33,518 nucleotides of DNA from Streptomyces bambusae (GTDB taxonomy: Bacteria; Actinomycetota; Actinomycetes; Streptomycetales; Streptomycetaceae): the NCBI RefSeq assembly GCF_020532645.1, contig NZ_JAJAUZ010000076.1, forward strand, positions 1 through 33,518. Reading direction: 5' to 3'. A program made the translations under genes and the position numbers. How positions within the stretch are numbered: the first letter of the stretch is position 1; every line of letters begins with the position of its first letter. The notes beneath the pieces were generated by a model. That model did not search any database and was not told the DNA's origin. It saw nothing but the letters and a program-made list of their open reading frames with translations. Of the stretch, positions 8,239-16,285 are shown piece after piece.

Positions 8239-8862
8239 TCAGACGTGCAGCTCCTTCGGGAACCCGGTCCGGCGGAGCGCGGCCGGCAGGTGCCCGGTGT
8301 CGTTGAACATCAGCACTGCGGGCGGCCGGCCGGGCGCGTAACGGATCACCGTCAGCGCGGCGTTGGCGTGGTTGATGCCCATCCAGCGCCATGCCGGGGC
8401 GTCGAGGGCGGCCCGTACGAGCCAGCCGGCGAGGAAGTTGTGGGTGACGACGAGCTCGTGGCGCGGCTCGTCCCCGAGGACGGGCCCGGTGAACTGCGCG
8501 AGCGCGGCCGCCGCGAGCCCGGGGCCCTGCTCGCGCTCCTCGGCGGGAAAGCCGTCCAGGAACCCGAGCATGCCGTCGGCCGCCTCCGCGGGCAGCTCTT
8601 CCCGCGCCGGCACGTACGGTACGTAGTCCCCGGCGGCGTCGGACTCCCGGAGCGGCACCCCGTCGAGCCGCTCGCCGACCAGCCGTGCGGTCTCCGCGGC
8701 CCGGGCCGGCGGCCCGTGGTGCACCGCCGCCAACGGCACCCCCCGAAGCCGCTCCCCGAGCAACCCGGCCTGCTCCCGCCCCGCAGCGCTCAGCGCACTC
8801 TCGTCGGCGGTCGCCTCACCGTGACGGGTGAGGTAGAGGAAACGATCAGCCGTGCCGGTCAT
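8239..8862 (-). CDS. histidine phosphatase superfamily protein
   Basis: This 207-residue protein has the catalytic signature LTRHGEA (Arg13, His14, Gly15) near the N-terminus and a second histidine in LVVTHNFLAG, the pair that defines this phosphatase fold. The ...PPARAAETARLV segment carries the usual second arginine. These enzymes hydrolyse phosphate esters through a phosphohistidine; the substrate here is unknown. The start is the ATG at 8862-8860. The gene converges on the hypothetical gene that ends at 8229, with 9 bp between the stops and no clear terminator. Confidence 0.88.
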   Translation of the reverse strand: MTGTADRFLYLTRHGEATADESALSAAGREQAGLLGERLRGVPLAAVHHGPPARAAETARLVGERLDGVPLRESDAAGDYVPYVPAREELPAEAADGMLGFLDGFPAEEREQGPGLAAAALAQFTGPVLGDEPRHELVVTHNFLAGWLVRAALDAPAWRWMGINHANAALTVIRYAPGRPPAVLMFNDTGHLPAALRRTGFPKELHV

Positions 8863-9051
8863 GCGAGCCCCCGACTGAATTCCGGTCGATCTTGCGGACC
8901 CTTTGAGGGACGCCGATCTCCGCGGGGCGGTTCCGGGGCGGTGCGAGGTCGGCCGATGGCGTGTCACCTCCGTGGTCCGTGCCGGACGGCCCGCAACCAT
9001 GGGGGGGGACCCGACCCCGATACGCTGGCTTTTGCAGAAGGGAGCCGCACC

Positions 9052-9609
9052 ATGAGCACTTCGGCCGCCGACTACAGCGCCGGCATCGATCCGGAACGGG
9101 CCTTGAAGTACGCCGTGCAGCACATCCGCGGTGATCGGGTCCAGATCGTCGAAGGGACGATCGAGCCAGTGACGCCTACTTGGGACCACGAGCGTGCGGC
9201 CAAGCTGATTCGCCGGCAGATCGCGGCCAGAGTGGAGGACCTCGGCTGCGTCGAAGGGTCGGGAAACCTGGACCTGCCCGGTTCGTCCAACTGGTACGTG
9301 CCGGACATCGCAGTCGTCCCCGAGGAGCTCGCCAAGGGCGGTTCCGCACTGGTTCCCGACCAGACCTTGCTCATCGTCGAGGTGACGAGCGAGTCGAACG
9401 CGGACACCGACCGCATCGTCAAGCGCGGCCGCTATGCCGAGTACGGTGCTCCGCTCTACCTCTTGATCGACCGGATGGAACAGTCAGCCACCCTGTTCGC
9501 CGAACCGGGCCGCCTCGGTTACACCCGGGTGGACGGCCCCCACCCGTTCGGCACGCCGATCCGCCTTCCAGAGCCGTTCGACCTGGTCCTCGACACCGGC
9601 AATCTCTGA
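9052..9609 (+). CDS. Uma2-family (DUF820) restriction-endonuclease-fold protein
   Basis: This 185-residue protein starts at ATG 9052 with agaaggga as Shine-Dalgarno. It has the DUF820/Uma2 layout: ERAAKLIRRQIAARVED, then VPDIAVV (the PD of PD-(D/E)xK), then LLIVEVTSES (the ExE strand), then RGRYAEYGAPLYLLID. Streptomycetes carry many such genes and no role has been settled for most of them. The gene stands alone, divergent from the phosphatase. Confidence 0.88.
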   Translation: MSTSAADYSAGIDPERALKYAVQHIRGDRVQIVEGTIEPVTPTWDHERAAKLIRRQIAARVEDLGCVEGSGNLDLPGSSNWYVPDIAVVPEELAKGGSALVPDQTLLIVEVTSESNADTDRIVKRGRYAEYGAPLYLLIDRMEQSATLFAEPGRLGYTRVDGPHPFGTPIRLPEPFDLVLDTGNL

Positions 9610-9663
9610 CACACGGCCGGCCCGTCGGCTCGAACAACGATCGGCCGTGTCCGCCCCGGCACC

Positions 9664-9690
9664 AGCGACTGAAGCGACCGAAGCGACTCA
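9664..9690 (+). repeat. 3 x 9-bp tandem repeat (agcgaccga type)
   Basis: Three 9-bp units agcgactga, agcgaccga and agcgactca lie end to end. The same 9-bp unit, again in three copies, occurs at 19135-19161 in another intergenic region. Confidence 0.7.
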
Positions 9691-9863
9691 CCTTCGGAAA
9701 CGCCGCAACGAATACCCCTCCGACACGCCGCTCATATCGGGCAAAACACCCAGGCCGCCGATAGTGTGGCTCGCCCATCGCTGCAAAGCTCGGCTCCATC
9801 CCGCAGCTCCGGACCTCACGGCAGCAACCGGCCCTCGCCCCGCCACTCGAACACCACCTGGGT

Positions 9864-9891
9864 CACGCCCCCGCACCTGCGGGGATGGTCC
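9864..9891 (+). repeat. solitary type I-E-like CRISPR repeat
   Basis: The core ccccgcacctgcgggg with the tail atggtcc matches the palindromic stem and 3' handle of actinobacterial type I-E CRISPR repeats. Looking about 61 bp on either side shows no second copy, and no cas gene is in the window. It is either an orphan relic or a chance match. Confidence 0.45.
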
Positions 9892-10232
9892 GTCTCGCGG
9901 TCGCGGTCGCGGGGTCGGGTGTGGTCCGGCGTTCCGGGCAAGGGGAACCCCCGCCGCGCGGGGGAGGGCGGCGGGGGTTGGCCGGCGGTGGGGAGAGCGG
10001 GTTGGAGGCGCCGGCTCCTCCGGGGTGGTGGGGTCACCGTACGCCGAGCAGGGCTGGAACAACACCCCTTCGGATGGCTTGATTTCGCGGTTCAGGGGAG
10101 AGGGTTGCGTTGTGTCACGCACGCTTCCCGGACGGCGTGGGATCCCCGTCCGGACCCGGAACCGGAAGCGGCGGCCGTACTCCGCAGCAGTGCAGAGCAC
10201 GGCCGCCCCGGTGGACGGCGTGGCGGGACCGG

Positions 10233-11588
10233 TCAGCGGTCGGTGTCCGGGATCCAGGAGCCGTGGATGCCCGCCGGGACGCGGCGGGGGAGGTGGACGG
10301 TTGCGACGCGGGTGAGGGAGGAGGCGTCGAGGACGAGGAGGTGGGAGGCGTCCTGCTTGAGGTCGGAGACGACCGTCAGGAGGTAGCCGTCGTCCTCGGC
10401 CGCGGCCTGAGCGGACGGGACGAAGACGGCCTCGCTCGGCAGCCGGGCGTCACCGGCCGGCTGGATCCGGCGGGCTCCGGTGGTCCGGTCGTACTTGACG
10501 ATCCCGTAGCCGCCGAAGCCGTTCTCGTCGGGGAAGGCGATCGCGTACTGGTAGCGGTTCTCGGCGCCGAGGTACGCCTCGTTGAGGGTGGGGAATTCCA
10601 CCGGCAGGTCGTCGACGATCTGCTCGTCCACCGTGCCGTCGGTCAGGTCGACGACCCAGCGCCGGGTGTACGAGCGCACCCCGGGCTCGGTGCCGCGGTC
10701 CGGCGCGCCGACCCACCAGTTCCAGGAGAGCCGGAACCCCTCCCGGTCCACCGTCGGCCCCTCCAGCACGATGCGGCCCAGGCTGTCCTCGAACGCGTTG
10801 GACACGTGCAGCATGCTGCCCGGCTCGATCGAGAACCAGCGGATGTGCCGCGCACCGCCCGCCCCGCGCGGCATGACGCCGATCCGGGCGGGCTGCTCGT
10901 CGCTCCAGCCGTACGGGATTCCGGAGTGCTCGTCCGGGTCGAACGTGACGCTGCCCTCGGCGAACACCACGTGCCGGCGGGTCAGCGCGAAGTCGTGCTT
11001 GAGCGCGGCCGTGGCCCCCGGGACCTCGCCGCTGTGCACGATGCCGCCCTTGGCGTCGGCGACGTAGTACATCAGGTACGGCGGGAACGGCGAGGACCCG
11101 AAGAAGTGCAGCTCCCCGGTCAGCGGGTCCTCCTTGGGGTGCGCGGTCATCGCCCCGCGCAGCCGGCCGCCGAAGTCGTACGCGCCCACGGTCTCCAGCT
11201 CGGGCGTGAGCTCGAACGGGAGGTTCGCCTCGCACAGGGCCAGCAGCCGGCCGCCGTGCTCGATGACGTGCGTGCCGGCGGTGCTGGCGGTCAGGTCGGG
11301 TCCGTGCTCGGTCATGTACGGGGCGCCGTCGAGGGCGGGGGTGTGCACCCAGCGGTTGCGGTACCACTCCGCGCGGCCGTTCTGCAGCCGGATGCCGTGG
11401 ACCATGCCGCTGCCCTTGAACCAGTGGGCGGGGGTGATGCCGGGCTTGGGGTTGTGCCCGTTGCGGATCAGCCGGCCGGTCAGCTCGGGCGGCAGGGTGC
11501 CCTCGACGGTGAGCTCGGTGGCGGTGACCTCGTCGACGACGGGGGTGTAGTGGCCGGTGAGGTAGGGCGGCTTGGCGGTGCTGGTCAT
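10233..11588 (-). CDS. carotenoid oxygenase (carotenoid cleavage dioxygenase family)
   Basis: This 451-residue, full-length member of the RPE65/CCD beta-propeller family cleaves a conjugated double bond of a carotenoid, apocarotenoid or related stilbene. All four iron-binding histidines are visible: His150 (MTAHPKEDP), His198 (LKHDFALT), His261 (MLHVSNAFED) and His442 (GIHGSWIP). The family glutamate in VEFPTLNE and the LIRNGHNPKP opening are also present. ATG 11588-11586 follows an aaaggggt Shine-Dalgarno; the frame is open further upstream, but that sequence is antisense-like filler. It lies 41 bp after the MFS exporter gene and is probably co-transcribed with it. Confidence 0.95.
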   Translation of the reverse strand: MTSTAKPPYLTGHYTPVVDEVTATELTVEGTLPPELTGRLIRNGHNPKPGITPAHWFKGSGMVHGIRLQNGRAEWYRNRWVHTPALDGAPYMTEHGPDLTASTAGTHVIEHGGRLLALCEANLPFELTPELETVGAYDFGGRLRGAMTAHPKEDPLTGELHFFGSSPFPPYLMYYVADAKGGIVHSGEVPGATAALKHDFALTRRHVVFAEGSVTFDPDEHSGIPYGWSDEQPARIGVMPRGAGGARHIRWFSIEPGSMLHVSNAFEDSLGRIVLEGPTVDREGFRLSWNWWVGAPDRGTEPGVRSYTRRWVVDLTDGTVDEQIVDDLPVEFPTLNEAYLGAENRYQYAIAFPDENGFGGYGIVKYDRTTGARRIQPAGDARLPSEAVFVPSAQAAAEDDGYLLTVVSDLKQDASHLLVLDASSLTRVATVHLPRRVPAGIHGSWIPDTDR

Positions 11589-11629
11589 GGTGAGTAACCC
11601 CTTTCGGTGAGCTGTTGATTGATTTGGCG

Positions 11630-13180
11630 TCAGGTGTTTTGGATGTGTTGTGCAGGAAGGGACTTGCGGGACGTACGTGCTCCCGCGCCGCCCCGCCCCA
11701 GCAGCAGGGCGAGTACGGCCGCGGCGGCCACGACCGCGGCCGAGACTGCGAAGGCGGTGCGGTAGCCGGCGGTGAGCGCCTCCGCCGCCGGGTGTGCGAC
11801 GGCCGTGCGGGCCGTGACCGACCCCGCCAGCGTGGTCAGCGCGGCCAGCCCGATCGCCCCGCCGACCTGCCGGGTCGTGTTCACCAGGCCACCGGCGAGC
11901 CCGGCGTCCTGCGGCGGTACGCCCTCCACTGACAGTGCGGTGAGCTGCACGAACGCCACGCCGAACCCCAGGCCGACCACGACCGTCGGACCGAGCAGAT
12001 CGGTGAGGTAGCCGCCGCCCGCGTCGATCCGTGACAGCCACAGGAATCCGGCGGCCTCGGTGAGCAGTGCCGCGGTCACGGTCGCCGTGGCGCCGATCCG
12101 CCGGGCCAGCCGCGGGGCGAGCGTGGACCCGAGCATGTTGGCCGCGGCGAAGGGGAGTTGCCCGGCCCCGGTGGCCAAGGGGCCCGACCCGAGGACGTGT
12201 TGCTGGTACAGCGGCAGGAAGAAGAACAGGGCGATCCACACGGAACCCATCAGGGCCATCAGCAGATTGCCCACCGCGACCCCGCCGGTCCGGAACAGCC
12301 GCGGCGGCAGCAGCGCGTCCGTCCGACGCCGCTCGACGGCGCCGAACACCGCCAGCAGCCCGGCCGCCGCGGCCAGCGACCCCAGCACCGCGCCGTCGCC
12401 CCAGCCGGCGGACCGCGCCGAGGTCAGCCCCCAGACCAGGGAGGTCAGGCCGAGCGTGACGACGACGGCCCCGCTCAGGTCGAACCGTCCGCGAGGGCCC
12501 CCACCACGACCCCCGCCGTCTCCCGGCACGAACACCACCACCGCCGCGAGGACCAGCAGCGATCCCACCGCCACGGAGTGGAAGAGCCAGGGCCACCCCC
12601 ACGCCTCCGTCAGCACACCGCCGAGCAGCACGCCGCCCGCCCCGCCCGCGCCGGAGACCGCACCCCACACGCCCAGCGCCCGGCCCCTGGCCGGCCCCGA
12701 GGGGGAGCGGGCCAGTGCCAGGGCGAGCGCCACCGGGGCGATCGCGGCCGCCCCCACCCCTTGCAGGGCACGCGCCGCGATCAGGACGCCGGGCGTCGTG
12801 GCCAGACCCGCCGCGGCCGAGGCCGCCGCGAACAGACCGAGCCCCGCGAGCAGCACCCGGCGCCGGCCGAGCAGGTCACCGGCCCGGCCGCCGGCCAGCA
12901 GCAGCGCCCCGAAGGCCAGCCCGTACGCGTTGACCGCCCAGGTGGTGCCGCCGTCCGAGAGCCCGGCCCCGGCCCGGATCTGAGGGAGCGCCACGTTGAC
13001 GATCGAGGTCGCGAGCATGACCGTGAACTGTGCCGCCGCGAGCGCCGAGAGCACCGCTCCCGGCCGTGCCCCGGCGACAGCCGATGCGGCGGCCGATGCG
13101 GCGGCCGATGCGGCGGCCGATGCGGCGTCCGATGCGGCGGCGGAGCCGGCCCGGCCCGTCTGAGTCCGTACTGCGTTCAT
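11630..13180 (-). CDS. MFS drug-efflux transporter (DHA2/EmrB-QacA type)
   Basis: This 516-residue integral membrane protein has the length and hydrophobic pattern of 14-helix DHA2 exporters, which pump drugs or metabolites by proton antiport. Motif A is GRAGDLLGRRR in the first cytoplasmic loop, and the antiporter motif C region reads GAVSGAGGAGGVLLGG. The N-terminus before the first helix is an unusual Ala/Ser tract encoded by five 12-bp repeats. The gene lies between an ATPase/HTH regulator upstream and the carotenoid oxygenase downstream, all on the same strand. Phased ggacag direct repeats precede the start. Confidence 0.92.
   Translation of the reverse strand: MNAVRTQTGRAGSAAASDAASAAASAAASAAASAVAGARPGAVLSALAAAQFTVMLATSIVNVALPQIRAGAGLSDGGTTWAVNAYGLAFGALLLAGGRAGDLLGRRRVLLAGLGLFAAASAAAGLATTPGVLIAARALQGVGAAAIAPVALALALARSPSGPARGRALGVWGAVSGAGGAGGVLLGGVLTEAWGWPWLFHSVAVGSLLVLAAVVVFVPGDGGGRGGGPRGRFDLSGAVVVTLGLTSLVWGLTSARSAGWGDGAVLGSLAAAAGLLAVFGAVERRRTDALLPPRLFRTGGVAVGNLLMALMGSVWIALFFFLPLYQQHVLGSGPLATGAGQLPFAAANMLGSTLAPRLARRIGATATVTAALLTEAAGFLWLSRIDAGGGYLTDLLGPTVVVGLGFGVAFVQLTALSVEGVPPQDAGLAGGLVNTTRQVGGAIGLAALTTLAGSVTARTAVAHPAAEALTAGYRTAFAVSAAVVAAAAVLALLLGRGGAGARTSRKSLPAQHIQNT
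13081..13140 (-). repeat. 5 x 12-bp tandem repeat inside the MFS gene
   Basis: On the plus strand the unit is ccgatgcggcgg. Units 1, 2, 3 and 5 are identical and unit 4 ends in t. It encodes repeated Ala-Ala-Ser-Ala near the exporter N-terminus. Because the unit is a multiple of three, slippage would change the length without breaking the frame. Confidence 0.9.
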
Positions 13181-13203
13181 GCCGCACAGACTCGTGCCGC
13201 CCG

Positions 13204-13262
13204 CTGTCCACCCACCAGGCCCGCCGGCCGCGGGCACTGTCCACTCCTGTCCGCACCTGTCC
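13204..13262 (-). promoter_or_regulatory. phased ggacag direct repeats upstream of the MFS gene
   Basis: Seen on the plus strand as ctgtcc at 13204, 13237, 13247 and 13257. The last three are spaced exactly 10 bp, and the first lies 33 bp away, so all fall on about the same DNA face. The array lies about 25-80 bp upstream of the exporter start. Such phased direct repeats are typical activator sites in Streptomyces; the regulator is unknown. Confidence 0.4.
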
Positions 13263-13351
13263 AGCCGCCCCGGCGGCCCGGCGCACACCCGGGCCACGGC
13301 GCACACCCGGCGCCGCGGCACACCCCCGGCGGCGAGCCGCCCCGGGGCTCC

Positions 13352-15343
13352 CTACCCTGCCACCTCCCGCCCCCACAGCACCCCGCACAGCAGGTCCAGC
13401 CCCTGCCGCACGTGCCGCCGGTACGTCCCGTACGGCAGGCCCAGCCGCCGCGCCGCAGCCTCCTGCGTCGGGGCTCCGGAGAAGTAGCCGGCCGCCAGGG
13501 CGTCCCGGGCCCGCACCCCGCGCGGGTCGCCCGCCAGGTCCTCGACCACGTCCCGTACCAGCGTGCGCAGCTCCTCGACCGGGTCGGCCGCATCCGCCAC
13601 CAGCCGGGTCCGGAGCAGCGCGCACGCGGCGAACGCGTCCCGGTCCCGCCAGTGCGTCAGCGCCTCCCGTACCGCCCGGTCGAAGGCGGTACGGGAGAAC
13701 GGCGACGGCCCGGCCGAGGCGGGCGCCGCCGGCGAGATGAACCGCATCAGCCACGACTCCACCGGCACCCCGCGCCAGTCCACGCCGAACACCCCGTACG
13801 TGTACGGCCCCACCCGCGGCCGCGCCCCGGTGTCCTCCAGCGTCCCCCGCACCCGCTCGCCCCACGCCTCCGCGTCCCGGAACACGGCGAACCCGTACGC
13901 CCGGCCCCGCGCCCGCGCCGCCTCCGCCTGCGCCCGGGAACTGCTCAGGTCGATCACCCGCGACGGCACCTGGTACTGCCCGGGGTAGACCGAGAAGCGG
14001 CTGATGCCGATGTGCTCGCCGGGCCGCACCGGCGCGGTCGCCTCCGTGTACGCCCACGCGGCCGCGACCACCGGGTCCGCGGCCAGGTCCGCCGGGTCGG
14101 GCGGCGCCGGCAGCGCCAGCCGGGCCGTGAACGCCACGATCCGGCCGGTGCTCACCAGCCGGTAGACGCTGAACGCCTCCGGCCGGCGCCGCGCCCAGTA
14201 CCGCACCAGGTCCGCCGACTCCGGACCCTCGGTCTCCTCGGCCATGCGCAGGACGACGTCCAGGTCGTCCGGGTGCAACGGCCGGTCGTGCACCTCGTCC
14301 TCGCGGGACCAGGTGCGCAGCCGGGCCAGCGTCTCGCCCTCCCGGTAGAGGTAGAACAGCTCGTCGGTCACCGTCCACACCCGGTCCTCGGGCGCCTCCC
14401 GCAGCACCCGCAGGTACTCGTCCGCCAGCCGCTGCCGCACCGTCTCGAAGGCGTGCGGCGCCCGCCAGCGCAGGTCGGCGGCGAGCGTTTCGCGGGCGGC
14501 GTCGTGCGGGTGCAGCCCGCGACCGGTGGCCTCCATGAACGGCAGCTCGCGCAGCCAGCCGAAGAGCAGGTGCGCGTCCTCGTCGGGCAGGACCGCCGCC
14601 AGCAGCTCCTCGGACGTCGCGTGGGCCTGCGCCGCCACCTCCAGCGCACGCCGGTGGGCCGCCGTCGGCACCTCGCCGATCAGCCCGGCGAGCAGGGTGC
14701 GCAGGACGTCCGCCGACGGGGCCCAGATCTCCTCCCGGCCGCAGCCCGCCGAACCCGCGGCGGCGGCGAGGGACAGGGCGAGCGGGTTGCCGCCGGCGAA
14801 CCGCAGTACCCGGTCCCGGAGTTCCGGCCGGATGTCCGCCGCCGTCAGCAGCCGCCGTGCCTGCTCCTCGGAGAACGGCGCCAGCTCGGCCACGTGCAGC
14901 AGCCCCGCCCAGGCCGGGTCGGCGGCCCACTGCGGCTGCGGCGGCCGCCGCCCGCCCAGCACGACCAGCGAATCGTCCGCGGCCCGTGGCAGGAAGTGCT
15001 GCCACAGCCGGCTCTCCAGCCACTGGCAGTGCTCGAAGGAGTCCACGAACAGGACCGTCCCCGCCACGTCCAGCAGCGGACCCGCCGCACGCTCGAACTC
15101 GGCCGGGTCCCTGCTGACGAACCGGCCGTCGAGCTCCACGAGCAGCCGTCCCTCGGCGCGCGCCCGGTCGGCCATCCGGCGCAGCAGCGTCGACTTCCCG
15201 ATGCCGCCCGGCCCGTACACGTAGAACGCGAACGGCGCCTGCGGATCGCCGGACAACGCCCTTGAGAACCGACCGAGTTCGTCGCCCCGGCCGATGAAGG
15301 TCCGGACCCGCGCCCGGCTCAGGCGCTCACCGACGGAGACCAT
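13352..15343 (-). CDS. STAND-like ATPase with C-terminal HTH, probable transcriptional regulator
   Basis: This 663-residue protein starts at ATG 15343 (ggaagggg Shine-Dalgarno, 5-nt spacing). Residues about 15-300 are an AAA/STAND ATPase module with P-loop GPGGIGKS at 44-51, a Walker B strand (TVLFVDSFEH, about 93-102) and a following sensor-like LVVLGGRR. The middle has no family I can name. The C-terminus (TQEAAARRLGLPYGTYRRHV...) reads as a sigma-4-like helix-turn-helix. ATPase plus C-terminal HTH suggests a large ligand- or ATP-gated regulator of the LAL type. The phased repeats before the MFS gene downstream are a possible target. Confidence 0.75.
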   Translation of the reverse strand: MVSVGERLSRARVRTFIGRGDELGRFSRALSGDPQAPFAFYVYGPGGIGKSTLLRRMADRARAEGRLLVELDGRFVSRDPAEFERAAGPLLDVAGTVLFVDSFEHCQWLESRLWQHFLPRAADDSLVVLGGRRPPQPQWAADPAWAGLLHVAELAPFSEEQARRLLTAADIRPELRDRVLRFAGGNPLALSLAAAAGSAGCGREEIWAPSADVLRTLLAGLIGEVPTAAHRRALEVAAQAHATSEELLAAVLPDEDAHLLFGWLRELPFMEATGRGLHPHDAARETLAADLRWRAPHAFETVRQRLADEYLRVLREAPEDRVWTVTDELFYLYREGETLARLRTWSREDEVHDRPLHPDDLDVVLRMAEETEGPESADLVRYWARRRPEAFSVYRLVSTGRIVAFTARLALPAPPDPADLAADPVVAAAWAYTEATAPVRPGEHIGISRFSVYPGQYQVPSRVIDLSSSRAQAEAARARGRAYGFAVFRDAEAWGERVRGTLEDTGARPRVGPYTYGVFGVDWRGVPVESWLMRFISPAAPASAGPSPFSRTAFDRAVREALTHWRDRDAFAACALLRTRLVADAADPVEELRTLVRDVVEDLAGDPRGVRARDALAAGYFSGAPTQEAAARRLGLPYGTYRRHVRQGLDLLCGVLWGREVAG

Positions 15344-15364
15344 GCCCACCCCTTCCGCCGCCGT

Positions 15365-15406
15365 GCTCCTGCTCCTGCGCCTGCTCCTGCTCCTGTTCTT
15401 GTTCCT
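15365..15406 (-). repeat. hexanucleotide tract upstream of the ATPase gene
   Basis: Seven 6-bp units of the gctcct type on the plus strand read aggagc/aggaac on the coding strand. They place several Shine-Dalgarno-like aggag sequences 25-65 nt before the ATPase ATG. The same hexamer type occurs within the monooxygenase gene near 31494-31543. Confidence 0.7.
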
Positions 15407-15432
15407 GATGCATGTCCGGGGTCCCGCCCGCG

Positions 15433-15825
15433 CTACTGCACATGGGCGAGCGCCGCGTCCCCGGCCGGCCCGTCCACCAGCCGGGTGGACTCGTCCACCC
15501 GCCGGAAGCGGCCGTCGGCGGCCAGCTCGGCGAACAGGTGCACCTCGATGCGGGAGGTCCGGCCGTCGTGCTTGGTGACGGTGACCGTGTGCCGGTCGGC
15601 GTAGCGCAGCCCGTCGCGCAGCTCCTCGTGTACCTCCACGTGGCCGCTGCGGACCAGTTCGCGCAGCCGCGCCATGTGCCGGGCGAAGCCGTCCCGGTCG
15701 CCCCATTCACCGTTGGTGCGCTGCCGGTAGTCCGGGGCGAAGTGCCGGTCGATGGCCTCGGCGAGGTCGGGCAGCGGGGCGAACAGCAAGTCGTCGAGGG
15801 CGCGGGCGATGCCGGTGGCCGTCAA
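15433..15825 (-). CDS. SnoaL/NTF2-like protein
   Basis: This product of about 130 residues has the length and order of the NTF2-like cone fold: an N-terminal helix (IARALDDLL), DLAEAIDRHFAPDYRQR, then strands HVEVHEELRDGLRYADRHTVTVTKHDGRTSRIEVHLFAEL. The fold serves polyketide cyclases, isomerases and small-ligand binders; no catalytic residues can be named. The TTG at 15825 is preferred because a ggag lies 6 nt before it; another in-frame TTG is at 15837. It heads the minus-strand group ending in the carotenoid oxygenase. Confidence 0.7.
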   Translation of the reverse strand: MTATGIARALDDLLFAPLPDLAEAIDRHFAPDYRQRTNGEWGDRDGFARHMARLRELVRSGHVEVHEELRDGLRYADRHTVTVTKHDGRTSRIEVHLFAELAADGRFRRVDESTRLVDGPAGDAALAHVQ

Positions 15826-16285
15826 GGGAGTCTCCAAGTGGTCTGCAGCAATGGGGAGGTCGGGAGGGACCGGGAGCGCGGCTCCCCCCTGGCATGCAGG
15901 ACGGGCGAACGGCCGTACGAGTTGACTCTGACGCCCGTTCAGAACGCGGCGTATCCACTTCGGTTACCCACGGTAACCGCGATCCGTGCGCGGCACCGGC
16001 GCCGGTACGCCGGTTCCGCCCCGCCCGGTGGGACGACCCCGGTCGCGGACACGACCGTCCCGCGTCGCTGACGGAACCCGGCGGCGACCGGTGGGACCGC
16101 TCGATGGCCGCCTGGCGGGCCGTGCACACGGCCGACGGGGCCGGGCCGACGGGCGGACCGGCCGCGACGGGCGGACCGGACCCGACACGCTGAGCAGCCC
16201 CGAAACGCTGAGCAGCCCCGACACGCTGAGCAGCCGCAACGGGCGGACCGGCCCCGACGCGCTGACCCTCCCCGGCCGCGCGTCC
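15826..16285. other. gene-free stretch with 18-bp repeats
   Basis: No supported gene is found between the SnoaL-like gene and the STAND gene end. The left part probably holds the SnoaL gene promoter; the right part is a compound 18-bp repeat. Open frames on either strand are built from the repeat. Confidence 0.6.
16148..16255 (+). repeat. compound 18-bp tandem repeat
   Basis: Two 18-bp units gacgggcggaccgg+4 (16148-16165, 16166-16183) are followed by three units of cgacacgctgagcagccc type (16183-16200, 16201-16218, 16219-16236) and another of the first type (16238-16255). The tract starts 31 bp downstream of the STAND gene stop and runs away from it. Confidence 0.8.

Larger units (their letters stand above)
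9610..10232. other. gene-free stretch
   Basis: No convincing gene is seen. Open frames here have Arg/Pro/Gly-rich composition on both strands. The stretch contains a 3 x 9-bp tandem repeat (9664-9690) and one isolated CRISPR-type repeat (9864-9891), then a very GC-rich tract around 9900-10030. Confidence 0.6.

Noticed and set aside
9864..9960. A short CRISPR array
   Set aside because: Only one repeat is present; nothing similar lies at the spacing expected for a second unit.
9688..10200. A minus-strand open frame of 170 residues in the gene-free stretch
   Set aside because: Low-complexity Arg/Pro composition; part of it is simply the translation of the CRISPR-like repeat.
12158..15265. A very long plus-strand open frame opposite the MFS and ATPase genes
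   Set aside because: It is antisense to two genes with clear domains and has the Arg/Pro/Gly/His-rich composition of GC-rich shadow frames.
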